Made by a program: the position numbers and the translations under genes
The notes under the pieces: generated by a model
Database searches by the model: none
What the model was told of the DNA's origin: nothing
The model's input: only the letters and a program-made list of their open reading frames with translations
Shown here: positions 30,492 through 38,932 of the stretch, one piece after another
Layout of the letters: every line of letters begins with the position of its first letter
How positions within the stretch are numbered: position 1 is the stretch's first letter
From: Chitinophagaceae bacterium
GTDB lineage: Bacteria > Bacteroidota > Bacteroidia > Chitinophagales > Chitinophagaceae
NCBI GenBank assembly: GCA_024508725.1
Contig: JANINS010000003.1
Span: forward strand, 1,116,001 to 1,180,000
Length of the DNA stretch: 64,000 nucleotides
Direction of reading: 5' to 3'

Positions 30492-31022
30492 TCATTTAAT
30501 TGATGCCACGATCTCTCCCAACTCTTTATCGATCTGGTTTTCTTTTCCATACTCTACCACACGACCCACTTCTTTCCCATCGTGCAATACGATAAAAGTT
30601 GGAACGTTTACGATATTCCATTTTTTATGCAAGTCATCAACAGTTGTTTTTTGCCTGTCAACACCTACTAATGTGATCTTGCTTTCAGGATAACCACTTT
30701 TGTCTACCAAACGATAAAACACCGGCCAAAGGTTTTTCGTATCACCACACCATGTTCCGCCAAACACCAGCATGCTGAACTTGTCTTTATTGGCACTGAA
30801 TGCCTGGATCGCTGAAGCATCAGCCTGTCCCCACTTCATATTTTCTTTGAACCAATGAAAAGCAGCATCATTTTCAATGATCGAACGGTTGATATAACCT
30901 TTTAAAATCTTAGCATGATCGTCTGCAACAACAGTATAATCGGGCTTATGTGCTTTGGAGAATTTTGCCCCGCCACAAGAAATGAAAATAACGGAGATAA
31001 GCAGTGGAAACAGATACTTCAT
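30492..31022 (-). CDS. thioredoxin-fold lipoprotein with single active-site cysteine
   Basis: 176 residues; lipoprotein signal MKYLFPLLISVIFISC. The thioredoxin-like domain has LVFGGTWCGDTKNLWP, strand ITLVGVDRQ, and the cis-Pro loop NVPTFIVLHDGKEVGR. The usual CxxC is CGDT: Cys92 is the only cysteine after the lipid-modified Cys16. So it cannot form a dithiol disulphide and may act as a monothiol reductase, a peroxidase-type enzyme or a binding protein in the periplasm. It lies 10 bases downstream of a MerR-type regulator gene on the same strand. Confidence 0.85.
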   Translation of the reverse strand: MKYLFPLLISVIFISCGGAKFSKAHKPDYTVVADDHAKILKGYINRSIIENDAAFHWFKENMKWGQADASAIQAFSANKDKFSMLVFGGTWCGDTKNLWPVFYRLVDKSGYPESKITLVGVDRQKTTVDDLHKKWNIVNVPTFIVLHDGKEVGRVVEYGKENQIDKELGEIVASIK

Positions 31023-31032
31023 CGATTGAATT

Positions 31033-31746
31033 TCAGGCTCCTAAATTAGCCTTCAATTCCAATAAAAACGAACGGAACTTTGTTAAAGATTGCGCCAGCT
31101 GCACATTTACATCAGCCTGCTGGCGATGATTTCTCAGGTATTTCTTAGCTCCTTCGAGAGAGAATTTTCTATTGCGTAATAAGTAATAGATCACCTGCAG
31201 GTTCTTGATGTCTTCAGGACGAAAAAGACGATCTCCTTTCCTGTTCTTACGAGGCTTCAGAATGTCGAACTCATTTTCCCAATAGCGAAGCAATGAAGCA
31301 TTTACCTTGAACCATTTCGCTACTTCTGTAATAGAATAATATAGCTTCTGGTTGAGTGTTTCTTCATCCGGCACCTCGATAAGATCCAATTCTGCATCGA
31401 TCTCTTTGTACGATTTTCTGCCTCGTTTGCTTTTGGGTTTTACTATCGTTTCCACCACCGGTTTCCTGGTTGGTGTAACCACTACCTGCTGTGGCTGTGG
31501 CTTGGGCATTTGAACAGAAATCTTAGGCTTGATCTTTACAGCGATCTTATCATCAGAAAAAACAAGTGATTCTTCTTTAGCCGGACTGATGGGAATTACC
31601 GGCTCTGGCTGAACCTCGATCAATGGTTCCGGCGTTACGATCTTTGGTTGCCCAGGTTCTGCAACAACTGCCTTAGCCTCAACCGGTTTTTCTTTTACCG
31701 GCGGAGGATCGAAAGCTGCAAAAAGATCTAACTGCTGCATACCCAT
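31033..31746 (-). CDS. MerR-family DNA-binding protein with Pro-rich N-terminal extension
   Basis: 237 residues. Residues 1-125 are low complexity, rich in Pro, Val and Lys, with a conserved-looking start MGMQQLDLFAAFD. The C-terminal part has the MerR winged helix: LYYSITEVAKWFKVNASLLR (helix-turn-helix), YWENEFDILKPRKNRKGDRL (wing), then FRPEDIKNLQVIYYLLRNRK and a short coiled coil. It lacks a Cys-rich effector domain. It could be a nucleoid-type or specific regulator; target unknown. It is upstream of the thioredoxin-fold lipoprotein gene. Confidence 0.85.
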   Translation of the reverse strand: MGMQQLDLFAAFDPPPVKEKPVEAKAVVAEPGQPKIVTPEPLIEVQPEPVIPISPAKEESLVFSDDKIAVKIKPKISVQMPKPQPQQVVVTPTRKPVVETIVKPKSKRGRKSYKEIDAELDLIEVPDEETLNQKLYYSITEVAKWFKVNASLLRYWENEFDILKPRKNRKGDRLFRPEDIKNLQVIYYLLRNRKFSLEGAKKYLRNHRQQADVNVQLAQSLTKFRSFLLELKANLGA

Positions 31747-31871
31747 GCTGTAAAACTAATAAAACAGCTTACCCGTTGACTACAAGGTTTTGTTAGAGTG
31801 GATAAGATGTAAGTATCTGAATTTTGGATTTTCAAAACAATGTGGAGTGTACCTTTGTGCGTGCCGAATCA

Positions 31872-31945
31872 TGTTCAGAACGAACAAGTGATGCGATCCG
31901 CTTTCGCTAAAGCTACATCGGACAGGCGCAACGGAAGTTGAAGAG
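31872..31945. repeat. dispersed repeat, most complete copy (both cores)
   Basis: Begins TGTTCAGAACGAACAAGTG, contains a variable stem-loop (GCTTTCGCTAAAGC), and ends GCGCAACGGAAGTTGAAGAG. It shows how the two cores seen singly elsewhere are arranged. Confidence 0.7.
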
Positions 31946-31963
31946 CGATATAAAGGTGACGAA

Positions 31964-32182
31964 ATGAAAAAACTACTCCTCCTGTGTTTTGCCATTATTA
32001 TGGTAATGAGTGTTGAAGCTCAATGTTCTATCTGTACCAAAACAGCTTCGCAATTGGGTGAAGGTCCGGCGAGAGGATTGAATGCAGGAATTGTTTACCT
32101 GATGCTTACACCTTTTGCACTGATGGGTGTGATCGGTTATCGTTGGTGGAAGAGAGAACGGCAGGTGAACAGCAATCAATAG
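31964..32182 (+). CDS. small cysteine-containing membrane protein
   Basis: 72 residues: signal peptide MKKLLLLCFAIIMVMSVEA, then QCSICTKTASQLGEGPARGL with a CxxC pair outside, one membrane helix (IVYLMLTPFALMGVIGYRWW) and a basic tail RKRERQ-like. The layout (periplasmic CxxC then one anchor) is seen in a conserved Bacteroidota family of unknown function. Its last 7 bases overlap the convergent meaB stop. Confidence 0.75.
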   Translation: MKKLLLLCFAIIMVMSVEAQCSICTKTASQLGEGPARGLNAGIVYLMLTPFALMGVIGYRWWKRERQVNSNQ

Positions 32183-33063
32183 TTGTTTACAAACCGGTAA
32201 AGGTTTAAGTTTTCCATGTTTTTGATCTCCTGCAGCAATGTTGACTTGCTGATGTCTTTCATTCTGTTTTGCTGGATAAGATGGTAGGCTTTCTCTGCCA
32301 GCAACCAGAATTTCTTTTCGGATGTTTTTCCTTCTTCTAATCTTTTTTGAATAGCAGAATAGAGTGCGGAAATGCCTGACCTTGTTGTGGCAATTGTTTT
32401 TACTATCTCTATCGTGTGTTGCCGGTGATGAAAAGCAGGAGCCAGCATCAGTCGAAGATTTTTTACGAAAGTGTCTGCATCCGGCCTGTCTGATTTATTC
32501 ACCACAAACACATCTGCGATCTCCATTAAACCTGCTTTCATGGTTTGTACTTCATCACCGGCTTCAGGAACAACCACAACAACGGTAACATCTGCCAGAC
32601 CGGCAATTTCAATTTCACTTTGTCCTACACCTACCGTTTCTACGATGATGTGATCGAAGCCTGCAGCTTTCATTACATCCGCTATTTCAATTATCATGGG
32701 ATGTAAGCCACCCAAACTGCCACGGGTTGCGAGTGAACGAATAAAAACGTTTGGATGATTGTACCATTCACTCATGCGAATTCTGTCGCCAAGCAATGCA
32801 CCAAGGTTGAATGGAGAAGAAGGATCAACACACAACACACCCACACGTTTGTTTTGCTGAACCATTTCACCGATAAGTGCATCTACCAAACTGCTTTTTC
32901 CTGCACCGGGAGGTCCGGTAATGCCGATGATGCCAGCATTTGACTGTGGTAATTGCTGCAACAGATCTTCATAACCGGCAACACGATTCTCTACAAAAGA
33001 GATGGTTCGTGCCAATGCTCTTGCATCGCCTTGTTGCAGATCATGAAACAAATTTTGCCACAT
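32176..33063 (-). CDS. meaB: methylmalonyl-CoA mutase-associated GTPase MeaB
   Basis: G3E-family GTPase that protects and reloads adenosylcobalamin-dependent methylmalonyl-CoA mutase. Walker A GITGPPGAGKSSLVDAL, switch region VLCVDPSSPFNLGALLGDRI, Walker B/mutase motif IIVETVGVGQSEIEIAGLAD, base-recognition VVNKSDRPDAD. 295 residues, normal. The mutase itself is not in this window. Confidence 0.93.
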   Translation of the reverse strand: MWQNLFHDLQQGDARALARTISFVENRVAGYEDLLQQLPQSNAGIIGITGPPGAGKSSLVDALIGEMVQQNKRVGVLCVDPSSPFNLGALLGDRIRMSEWYNHPNVFIRSLATRGSLGGLHPMIIEIADVMKAAGFDHIIVETVGVGQSEIEIAGLADVTVVVVVPEAGDEVQTMKAGLMEIADVFVVNKSDRPDADTFVKNLRLMLAPAFHHRQHTIEIVKTIATTRSGISALYSAIQKRLEEGKTSEKKFWLLAEKAYHLIQQNRMKDISKSTLLQEIKNMENLNLYRFVNNY

Positions 33064-33152
33064 CGCTGCTAAAGTAAAGCGGATTAGGCAACTTTTCTAA
33101 AGTTTCAAACTTTGAAAAGTTCATTCAAAATTACCGTGCATCTCTCTTCAAC

Positions 33153-33160
33153 TATATTTG
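33153..33160 (+). promoter_or_regulatory. -7 element TATATTTG four bases before the start codon
   Basis: TATATTTG ends 4 bases before the ATG of the glycosyltransferase gene, so transcription should begin at or next to the start codon (leaderless mRNA). No TTG is found at the ideal spacing. Confidence 0.55.
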
Positions 33161-33164
33161 TTGC

Positions 33165-33917
33165 ATGTGTCCTGTTTCGGTGGTAATAATGACCAAGAAT
33201 GAAGCTGCAATTATTGGAAGAACGTTGAAAGCGATTTCAGGTTTTACTGGCGATGTGGTGATTGTTGACAACGGCAGCACCGATGACACAATTTCCATCG
33301 CTGAAAGTTTCGGCTGCCGGGTGATCAGAACACATTGGCAGGGCTACGGACCAACCAAGAATATTGGTATTGATGCAGCGAAATACGACTGGATATTGAG
33401 CCTGGATGCTGATGAGATTCCTGATGCAACATTATTGGAATCCATAAGCAATATTGATTTTACCGATACGGCGAAAGCATACGACCTGGACTTCAAAACG
33501 TATTTTGGCGCAAAGCAGATACGGTTCGGCGAATGGGGAGTCGATCATCATGTACGGCTGGTGAACAGGAAGTTGGTTCGATGGTCAGATGATGAAGTGC
33601 ATGAGAAATTGTTACTGCCGGATAGGATCAAAGTAGTGAAATTGAAAGGTGCTGTACATCATTACACGATCGGCAGTGCAGCAGAACTAAAATCAAAATT
33701 CATTCGGTATGCTGAGTTGAATGCTCAGCGATATTATGGAACAAAAAAAGCTTCTGCATTGAAGACATATGGTTCACCGGCATTTTCATTCATCAAAAAT
33801 TATGTATTCAAACTTGGTTTTCTCGATGGAAATGAAGGATTTACTATTGCCAAACTTTCTGCTTATTATACCTGGTTAAAATATCATCGGCTACAGCAGC
33901 TTTCACGCAACAAATAA
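33165..33917 (+). CDS. family 2 glycosyltransferase (WaaE/KdtX-like)
   Basis: 250 residues, GT-A fold: SVVIMTKNEAAIIGRTLKAI, DVVIVDNGSTDDTISIAESF, then the metal-binding DxD segment ILSLDADEIPD. The following FGEWGVDHHVRLVNRKLVRW and VHEKLLLPDRI are typical of the LPS-core beta-glycosyltransferase subfamily. It should act at the cytoplasmic face on a lipid-linked or LPS acceptor. The start is fixed by the first beta strand SVVIM, although it is nearly on top of the promoter. The LON-domain gene follows. Confidence 0.88.
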   Translation: MCPVSVVIMTKNEAAIIGRTLKAISGFTGDVVIVDNGSTDDTISIAESFGCRVIRTHWQGYGPTKNIGIDAAKYDWILSLDADEIPDATLLESISNIDFTDTAKAYDLDFKTYFGAKQIRFGEWGVDHHVRLVNRKLVRWSDDEVHEKLLLPDRIKVVKLKGAVHHYTIGSAAELKSKFIRYAELNAQRYYGTKKASALKTYGSPAFSFIKNYVFKLGFLDGNEGFTIAKLSAYYTWLKYHRLQQLSRNK

Positions 33918-33930
33918 TGGTATAAGAATT

Positions 33931-33938
33931 TAGATTTG
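33931..33938 (+). promoter_or_regulatory. -7 element TAGATTTG of the LON-domain gene
   Basis: TAGATTTG fits TAnnTTTG and ends 9 bases before the ATG at 33948; no clear -33 TTG. Confidence 0.4.
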
Positions 33939-33947
33939 TCTTTCGCT

Positions 33948-34589
33948 ATGACCAACTTCATTCCTATTTTTCCGTTGAGCATTGTGGTATATCCAGGTGA
34001 AGACCTGAACCTGCACATTTTTGAGCCGCGGTATAAGCAGTTGATCAAAGAATGTATTGATCAGAAAAAACCTTTTGGTATTCCTTCGGTGGTTGAAAAC
34101 ACAGTAACCGACCTCGGCACTTTAGTAGAAGTTGTGGAATTGGTGAAAGAGTATGATGATGGTAAGATGGACATCAGAACAAAAGGCATCAAGGTTTTTC
34201 GGGTGCTGGAAGTGATCAAAGAAATTCCTGATAAACTTTATAGCGGTGCCATTGTGAATTATCCCAACAACGAACTTGCATTGCTTCCTTTGCGAATGAA
34301 AAAGTTGTTGTCGGGCATAAGAGAGTTGCACAAACTTTTAAAAGTTGACAAAGATTTTAAAAAGCCTGATGAACAGCTTTCAAGTTATGATGTAGCACAC
34401 CATACCGGCATGTCTTTGCAGGAAGAATACGAACTTTTATCGCTGATGCAGGAAGATCAAAGGCTGGAGTATTTAAAAAGACACATCACCAAAGTTGTTC
34501 CGGTACTTTCTCAAATGGAAAACCTGAAAGAGAAGATCAAACTCAACGGTCATTTTAAAGACCTGAAAGGCTTTAACTTCGACGCTTAA
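33948..34589 (+). CDS. stand-alone LON substrate-binding-domain protein
   Basis: 213 residues from the ATG at 33948 (a TTG twelve bases earlier is less likely). It is the N-terminal domain of Lon proteases without the ATPase and peptidase parts: FIPIFPLSIVVYPGEDLNLH, IFEPRYKQLIKECI, FGIPSVVEN, then a helical second half. Such proteins are widespread and of unknown function; binding of unfolded protein is a reasonable guess. First of a row with coaX 9 bases on, then an outer-membrane protein and lptC. Confidence 0.88.
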   Translation: MTNFIPIFPLSIVVYPGEDLNLHIFEPRYKQLIKECIDQKKPFGIPSVVENTVTDLGTLVEVVELVKEYDDGKMDIRTKGIKVFRVLEVIKEIPDKLYSGAIVNYPNNELALLPLRMKKLLSGIRELHKLLKVDKDFKKPDEQLSSYDVAHHTGMSLQEEYELLSLMQEDQRLEYLKRHITKVVPVLSQMENLKEKIKLNGHFKDLKGFNFDA

Positions 34590-34598
34590 ATTTTCCTG

Positions 34599-35324
34599 AT
34601 GGAAAGAACGCTTTGCCTGGACTTTGGCAATACCCGTCTTAAATGTGCTGTGTTTAATAAAGAGCTGGAAGATGTTATTGTACTTCCTGATGAAACATTA
34701 AGCGTTGTTGAGGAACTGATCGAAAAATATCAGCCAACAAAAACAATTCTTTCGTCTGTTATCAATCATGATCCTGCGATCGAAGAATTACTGGCTTCAA
34801 AAACAAAATTTCATAAGCTGGCTTCGACCAGTAAACTGCCGATAACCATTCCTGTAGGTAAACCTGAAACGGTTGGAGCAGACCGTTTGGCATTGGTTGT
34901 GGCTGCAGTTCACCTGTATCCAAACCAACACAATCTTATTATTGGATTGGGCAGTTGCATCACGTATAATTTCATCAATAAATTTCACCAGTTCTTAGGC
35001 GGAAGCATTTCGCCAGGCATGGAAATGAGATTCAAGTCGATGAATGATTATACAGCCTTGCTTCCGTTGATAAAAGCAGATTCGAATTTTCCGTTGGTTG
35101 GATATGATACAAAGACCAACATGTTGAGCGGAGTAATACTTGGAATGGCTAAGGAAATAGATGGAATAATAAATGAATATGCCTTGAAATACAGCAACTT
35201 TAACGTGCTGTTAACCGGTGGTGATATGGCTTTTTTTGTCTCCCATTTGAAAAACAAGATATTTGCCGACCCTTACTTAATTTATAAAGGACTCTATGCC
35301 ATTAGTGAGTATAACAACCAGTAA
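34599..35324 (+). CDS. coaX: type III pantothenate kinase
   Basis: First step of coenzyme A synthesis, ATP-dependent phosphorylation of pantothenate. ASKHA fold: LCLDFGNTRLKCAVF at the start, the pantothenate-binding GADRLALVVAA in the middle, GSISPGMEMRFKSMNDYTA, and VLLTGGDMAFF near the end. One motif departs from the usual DAGTAxTxD pattern: LIIGLGSCITYNFI, with Gly for the first Asp and Asn for the last. 241 residues, family length. The end overlaps the next gene by 29 bases. Confidence 0.92.
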   Translation: MERTLCLDFGNTRLKCAVFNKELEDVIVLPDETLSVVEELIEKYQPTKTILSSVINHDPAIEELLASKTKFHKLASTSKLPITIPVGKPETVGADRLALVVAAVHLYPNQHNLIIGLGSCITYNFINKFHQFLGGSISPGMEMRFKSMNDYTALLPLIKADSNFPLVGYDTKTNMLSGVILGMAKEIDGIINEYALKYSNFNVLLTGGDMAFFVSHLKNKIFADPYLIYKGLYAISEYNNQ

Positions 35325-36705
35325 ACTAACTTTCATTATTTGCCTGCTCAGTTTTTTTACTGCTTCGGCACAGGAAAACTCACCTTACTCAAGATATGGC
35401 TTAGGTGATCTCTATCCTTCACAAAACATTGTGAACAGGGGAATGGGTGGATTAACAGCAGCTTATACTGATCCTGTTGGTCAATCGATTAACTTCTCAA
35501 ATCCTGCATCGTATGCAGATTTCCAGCGAACACCAGGTGTAGGTGGAAGGGTTTTGTATGATCTTGGTTTTAGTATCGATTCAAGAACACTCAGGAGTAA
35601 AGCGCCGATCAAAAAATATTCTTCAGCCAATTTCATCCCCTCGTATTTATCACTTGGATTTCCTATCGCCAAAAATTTAGGTGGCGCTATCGTTGTAAGG
35701 CCTTATTCAAGGATTAACTACAGCATTATCACTAATACACGACTTGCAGGAATTGACAGTGCTCAATACCAATACGAAGGAAGTGGTGGTGTGAACCAGG
35801 CTTTCTTTGGTCTTGGAAAAAGATGGGGCGGTTTAAGTCTTGGTTTCAATGCAGGATACATGTTTGGTAAAAAAGAAACCAATACAAGGCTGGGCATTAT
35901 CAATACTAATACGGCTGATACTGGTTATAACCCGTTTTACTACAAGTCAAATAGCGGAACAGTAACCACATTGGGTAAATTCTTTTTCTCTCTTGGAGGG
36001 ATCTATGATGTTCGTTTGAAAACGATACCAAAGAATGATGCAAAGAAAACACCTGAATATGAGTATGGTGTTCGTTTGGGTGGAACGGCGATGTTGAAAC
36101 AGACTTTCCATGGTTCACAAGATATTATCAGGGAAACTTTTGAATATGATGGTGCAGGTGGAACAGTGAGTCTTGACAGTGTGTACAAAACCACCGGAAC
36201 CAAAGTTGACATTGAAATTCCTGCGGTTTATACGATCGGTGCCATGTTCCGCAAAACAATCGTGGTTGACAGAGCATCCAATTCTAAATATGATGTATGG
36301 ACTTTGGGTGCAGAACTGGAAACTTCAAAATGGACACAATATCGCTTTGGCGGTGCTTCTGACAGGTTGAATGATTACTGGCAATTCAGGTTGGGTGGAC
36401 AGATCTTACCAAGCACCACTTCTCCGGCTATCCTTGCAAGATCAACTTATCGTTTTGGTGTTGCTTTTGGGAGAGATTATATCAATGCAGATGGTAATGG
36501 ATTAAAAACATTCTCCGGTACTTTTGGAATGGGTGTTCCTATTGCAGTTAGAAATTCATACAGCAGCCAGTTCACTAAGTTGAACTTTGCAGTAGAGATC
36601 GGAAAAAGAGGATCGAACGTTAACAATATAACTGAGAACTTTGTGCGATTTTCGGTGGGCTTAAGCTTAAGCGATGTTTGGTTCCGTAAGCGTAAATATG
36701 ATTAA
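35296..36705 (+). CDS. outer-membrane beta-barrel protein (FadL/OmpP1-like)
   Basis: 469 residues with signal peptide (LTFIICLLSFFTASAQ). The N-terminal SPYSRYGLGDLYPSQNIVNR and GMGGLTAAYTDPVGQSINFS, NPASYADF pattern is typical of FadL/PorV-like barrels of Bacteroidota, where an early loop closes the lumen. Many alternating strands with aromatic ends follow, finishing FVRFSVGLSLSDVWFRKRKY. Function is probably passage of a hydrophobic substrate or a structural role. It overlaps coaX by 29 bases and lptC by 8, so the unit is translationally coupled. Confidence 0.82.
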   Translation: MPLVSITTSKLTFIICLLSFFTASAQENSPYSRYGLGDLYPSQNIVNRGMGGLTAAYTDPVGQSINFSNPASYADFQRTPGVGGRVLYDLGFSIDSRTLRSKAPIKKYSSANFIPSYLSLGFPIAKNLGGAIVVRPYSRINYSIITNTRLAGIDSAQYQYEGSGGVNQAFFGLGKRWGGLSLGFNAGYMFGKKETNTRLGIINTNTADTGYNPFYYKSNSGTVTTLGKFFFSLGGIYDVRLKTIPKNDAKKTPEYEYGVRLGGTAMLKQTFHGSQDIIRETFEYDGAGGTVSLDSVYKTTGTKVDIEIPAVYTIGAMFRKTIVVDRASNSKYDVWTLGAELETSKWTQYRFGGASDRLNDYWQFRLGGQILPSTTSPAILARSTYRFGVAFGRDYINADGNGLKTFSGTFGMGVPIAVRNSYSSQFTKLNFAVEIGKRGSNVNNITENFVRFSVGLSLSDVWFRKRKYD

Positions 36706-37276
36706 TCGGTTTCGTCATATCAATATATTCATAGCAGCTCTGTTGGGCTGCTTTTTTATCTATGGTTGTGAGAACGATCTTAAAGAAGTAGATAAATTTT
36801 CAAAGAAAGAAACCGGTGTTGAAGAAGGCACCAACATCGAAAGCTACCTGAGTAACGGAGGTGTTTTAAGAGCAAAGCTTACCGCTCCTGTTTTACTAAG
36901 GCACCAAACATCTGTTCCGAGAGTTGAGTTCACCAAAACACTTCATGTAGATTTTTTCGACAGCTTAAAGCGTGTAGAAAGCCAGCTCTTCGCCAAGTAT
37001 GGAGAATACAAAGAGAATGAGAACAAAGTTTACCTGCGAGACAGCATCGTAGTATTCAATGTGAAAGGCGATACGCTTAAAACCAATGAACTTTACTGGG
37101 ATCAGAACAGGCAGGTTTTCTATAACGATAAACCTACGCTTGTAATTCAGACTTCTGCCGGGCAAAGGATCATGAGTGAAAAAGGAATTGTTGCTGATCA
37201 AAATCTAAAATGGTTTACGCTTAATATCATCGGGCCGGGAAGTTTTGTAAATGTTCCCGACAGCACTTATCAATAA
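36698..37276 (+). CDS. lptC: LPS export protein LptC (lipoprotein form)
   Basis: 192 residues from the ATG at 36698 (ATGATTAA overlaps the previous stop). N-terminus NIFIAALLGCFFIYGCEN is a lipobox-like signal anchor. The LptC jellyroll shows in GTNIESYLSNGGVLRAKLTA, VEFTKTLHVDFFDSLKRVES, YLRDSIVVFNVKGDTLKTNE, LYWDQNRQVFYNDKPTLVIQ. It bridges the inner-membrane LptBFG transporter and LptA-type proteins. No other lpt gene is adjacent, but the outer-membrane barrel upstream fits an envelope operon. Confidence 0.85.
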   Translation: MINRFRHINIFIAALLGCFFIYGCENDLKEVDKFSKKETGVEEGTNIESYLSNGGVLRAKLTAPVLLRHQTSVPRVEFTKTLHVDFFDSLKRVESQLFAKYGEYKENENKVYLRDSIVVFNVKGDTLKTNELYWDQNRQVFYNDKPTLVIQTSAGQRIMSEKGIVADQNLKWFTLNIIGPGSFVNVPDSTYQ

Positions 37277-37343
37277 AGCATAACACTCACCTGCTGCTCA
37301 CTACATATTTTCTTTTGGTGTAATCTTGCCTAAAATTTATTCT

Positions 37344-38333
37344 ATGGAATATCGCAGAATGGGTAAAACCGGTTTGCAGTTAAGTGTGCTGAGTTTTGGA
37401 AGCTGGGTAACTTTTCATAAACAAATAGAAGACACTACAGCCGATGAACTGATGGGCATTGCTTATGATAATGGCATCAATTTTTTTGATAATGCAGAAG
37501 TGTATGCACTGGGTGAAAGTGAAAAGATGATGGGGCGTGTGCTTAAAAAGAAAGGATGGGACAGAACTTCTTATGTGATCTCTTCCAAAGCTTTCTTTGG
37601 CTGGAGAGGAAAAGAGAATAAACCCAATCAAACAGGCTTAAGCCGGAAGCATCTTGTTGAAGCCTGTAATGAAGCCCTGCAAAGATTGCAAACCGATTAT
37701 CTTGATCTTTACTTCTGCCACAGACCCGATAAGAACGTTCCGATAGAAGAAGTGGTGTGGACGATGAATCATTTGATTCAGCAAGGCAAAGTCTTGTATT
37801 GGGGAACGAGTGAGTGGAGTGGTGTTGAGATCATGGAAGCACATCGTGTGGCTCAGCAATATGGATTGATCGGTCCTGCAATGGAGCAACCGCAATACAA
37901 TTTGTTTGAAAGAGAAAAACTGGAGAAAGAATACCTGCCGATCTTTAAAAATGTTGGATTGGGAACCACGATCTGGAGTCCTTTGGCTTCAGGATTACTC
38001 ACCGGTAAATACAATACGGGCATTCCTGAAAATAGCCGATTAGGATTAGAAGGTTTCGATTGGTTAAAAGACCGCTGGATGGCTGAAGAGAAGATCAATA
38101 AAGTGAAAAGTTTATCTGGGCTTGCCAACAGGCTGGGTGTTACCACAGCATCATTAAGCATTGCGTGGTGTATTAAAAATCCAAATGTTACTACAGCGAT
38201 ACTTGGCGCAACAAGAAAAGAACAATTACTCGATAACTTGAAAGCCCTGGACGCGCTTCCTAAACTTACATCGGAAGTAATGACAGAGATCGATGATATT
38301 ATGCAAACTAAACCTGTACAACCAGAATATTAG
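37344..38333 (+). CDS. aldo/keto reductase, KCNAB/YghZ-like
   Basis: 329 residues from the ATG at 37344 (MEYRRMGKTGLQLSVLSFGS), the usual start of this family. The (beta/alpha)8 NADPH-dependent reductase has Asp and Tyr of the active site in FFDNAEVYALGESEKMMGRV, Lys in VISSKAFFG, His in LYFCHRPD, and a GTSEWSGVEI phosphate region. Closest in pattern to voltage-gated potassium channel beta subunits and E. coli YghZ, which reduce methylglyoxal-type aldehydes. Single-gene unit with a strong terminator. Confidence 0.92.
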   Translation: MEYRRMGKTGLQLSVLSFGSWVTFHKQIEDTTADELMGIAYDNGINFFDNAEVYALGESEKMMGRVLKKKGWDRTSYVISSKAFFGWRGKENKPNQTGLSRKHLVEACNEALQRLQTDYLDLYFCHRPDKNVPIEEVVWTMNHLIQQGKVLYWGTSEWSGVEIMEAHRVAQQYGLIGPAMEQPQYNLFEREKLEKEYLPIFKNVGLGTTIWSPLASGLLTGKYNTGIPENSRLGLEGFDWLKDRWMAEEKINKVKSLSGLANRLGVTTASLSIAWCIKNPNVTTAILGATRKEQLLDNLKALDALPKLTSEVMTEIDDIMQTKPVQPEY

Positions 38334-38337
38334 CAAT

Positions 38338-38366
38338 AAAAAACCCTGCAACTGCAGGGTTTTTTA
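38338..38366. terminator. bidirectional terminator
   Basis: AACCCTGCA (38342-38350) pairs with TGCAGGGTT (38353-38361); six A before and six T after, serving the convergent genes on both strands. Confidence 0.9.
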
Positions 38367-38367
38367 T

Positions 38368-38850
38368 TTAAGCTCTTTTCAGCGTGAGGATCGTTTTCTT
38401 TCCTCCTTCATCTGTATCCAGCACCAGGTTGTTACCAACGAATTTAAACTTCATCGTTTGCTTCTTGTTGTCCTTACCTGTTGTTGTGATAATACCTGTT
38501 TTATAATCTACTTTATAAGTTTCTTCTTCTACTTGTGTTTGTCCGGCAGTGGTGCCAGATAACTTCACTTTACCATCAGCTTTAAATTCCATGTAAGAAT
38601 CTTTAAAGGCAGTCATCATACCATCCATGATCTGATCTAACATTGCCGGATCTGGTTTTTGTCCTGATTCTGCTTCGATCTGTTTCGCCAATTCTTTTTT
38701 TGTTGCTTCCGGATTTTCAACATCGATCGTCATCCCTTCAACGAGCACTTTGCTAAGCTTCCATTTTCCAACAACAGATTTTGTTTGTTGAGAAAAAGAA
38801 GAAAATGTGGATGCAATAAGTAGAGCGCCGATAAATAAAATGTGTTTCAT
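38368..38850 (-). CDS. secreted lipocalin-like protein
   Basis: 160 residues with signal peptide MKHILFIGALLIASTFSSFS. The mature part starts VVGKWKLSKVLVEGM, the usual beginning of Bacteroidota lipocalin-like domains, and continues with YMEFKADGKVKLSGTTAGQT, ETYKVDYKTGIITTTGKDNK, MKFKFVGNNLVLDTDEGGKK as successive strands. A helical insert (ATKKELAKQIEAESGQKPD) sits between strands. Ligand unknown. Monocistronic. Confidence 0.8.
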   Translation of the reverse strand: MKHILFIGALLIASTFSSFSQQTKSVVGKWKLSKVLVEGMTIDVENPEATKKELAKQIEAESGQKPDPAMLDQIMDGMMTAFKDSYMEFKADGKVKLSGTTAGQTQVEEETYKVDYKTGIITTTGKDNKKQTMKFKFVGNNLVLDTDEGGKKTILTLKRA

Positions 38851-38932
38851 GCTTTAGTTTAAGTATGGCAAGCTAATCATTTGACCTTTCCAATGCAATT
38901 TTTTAGAAGTTAACTACTAATTTTAAACAGTA

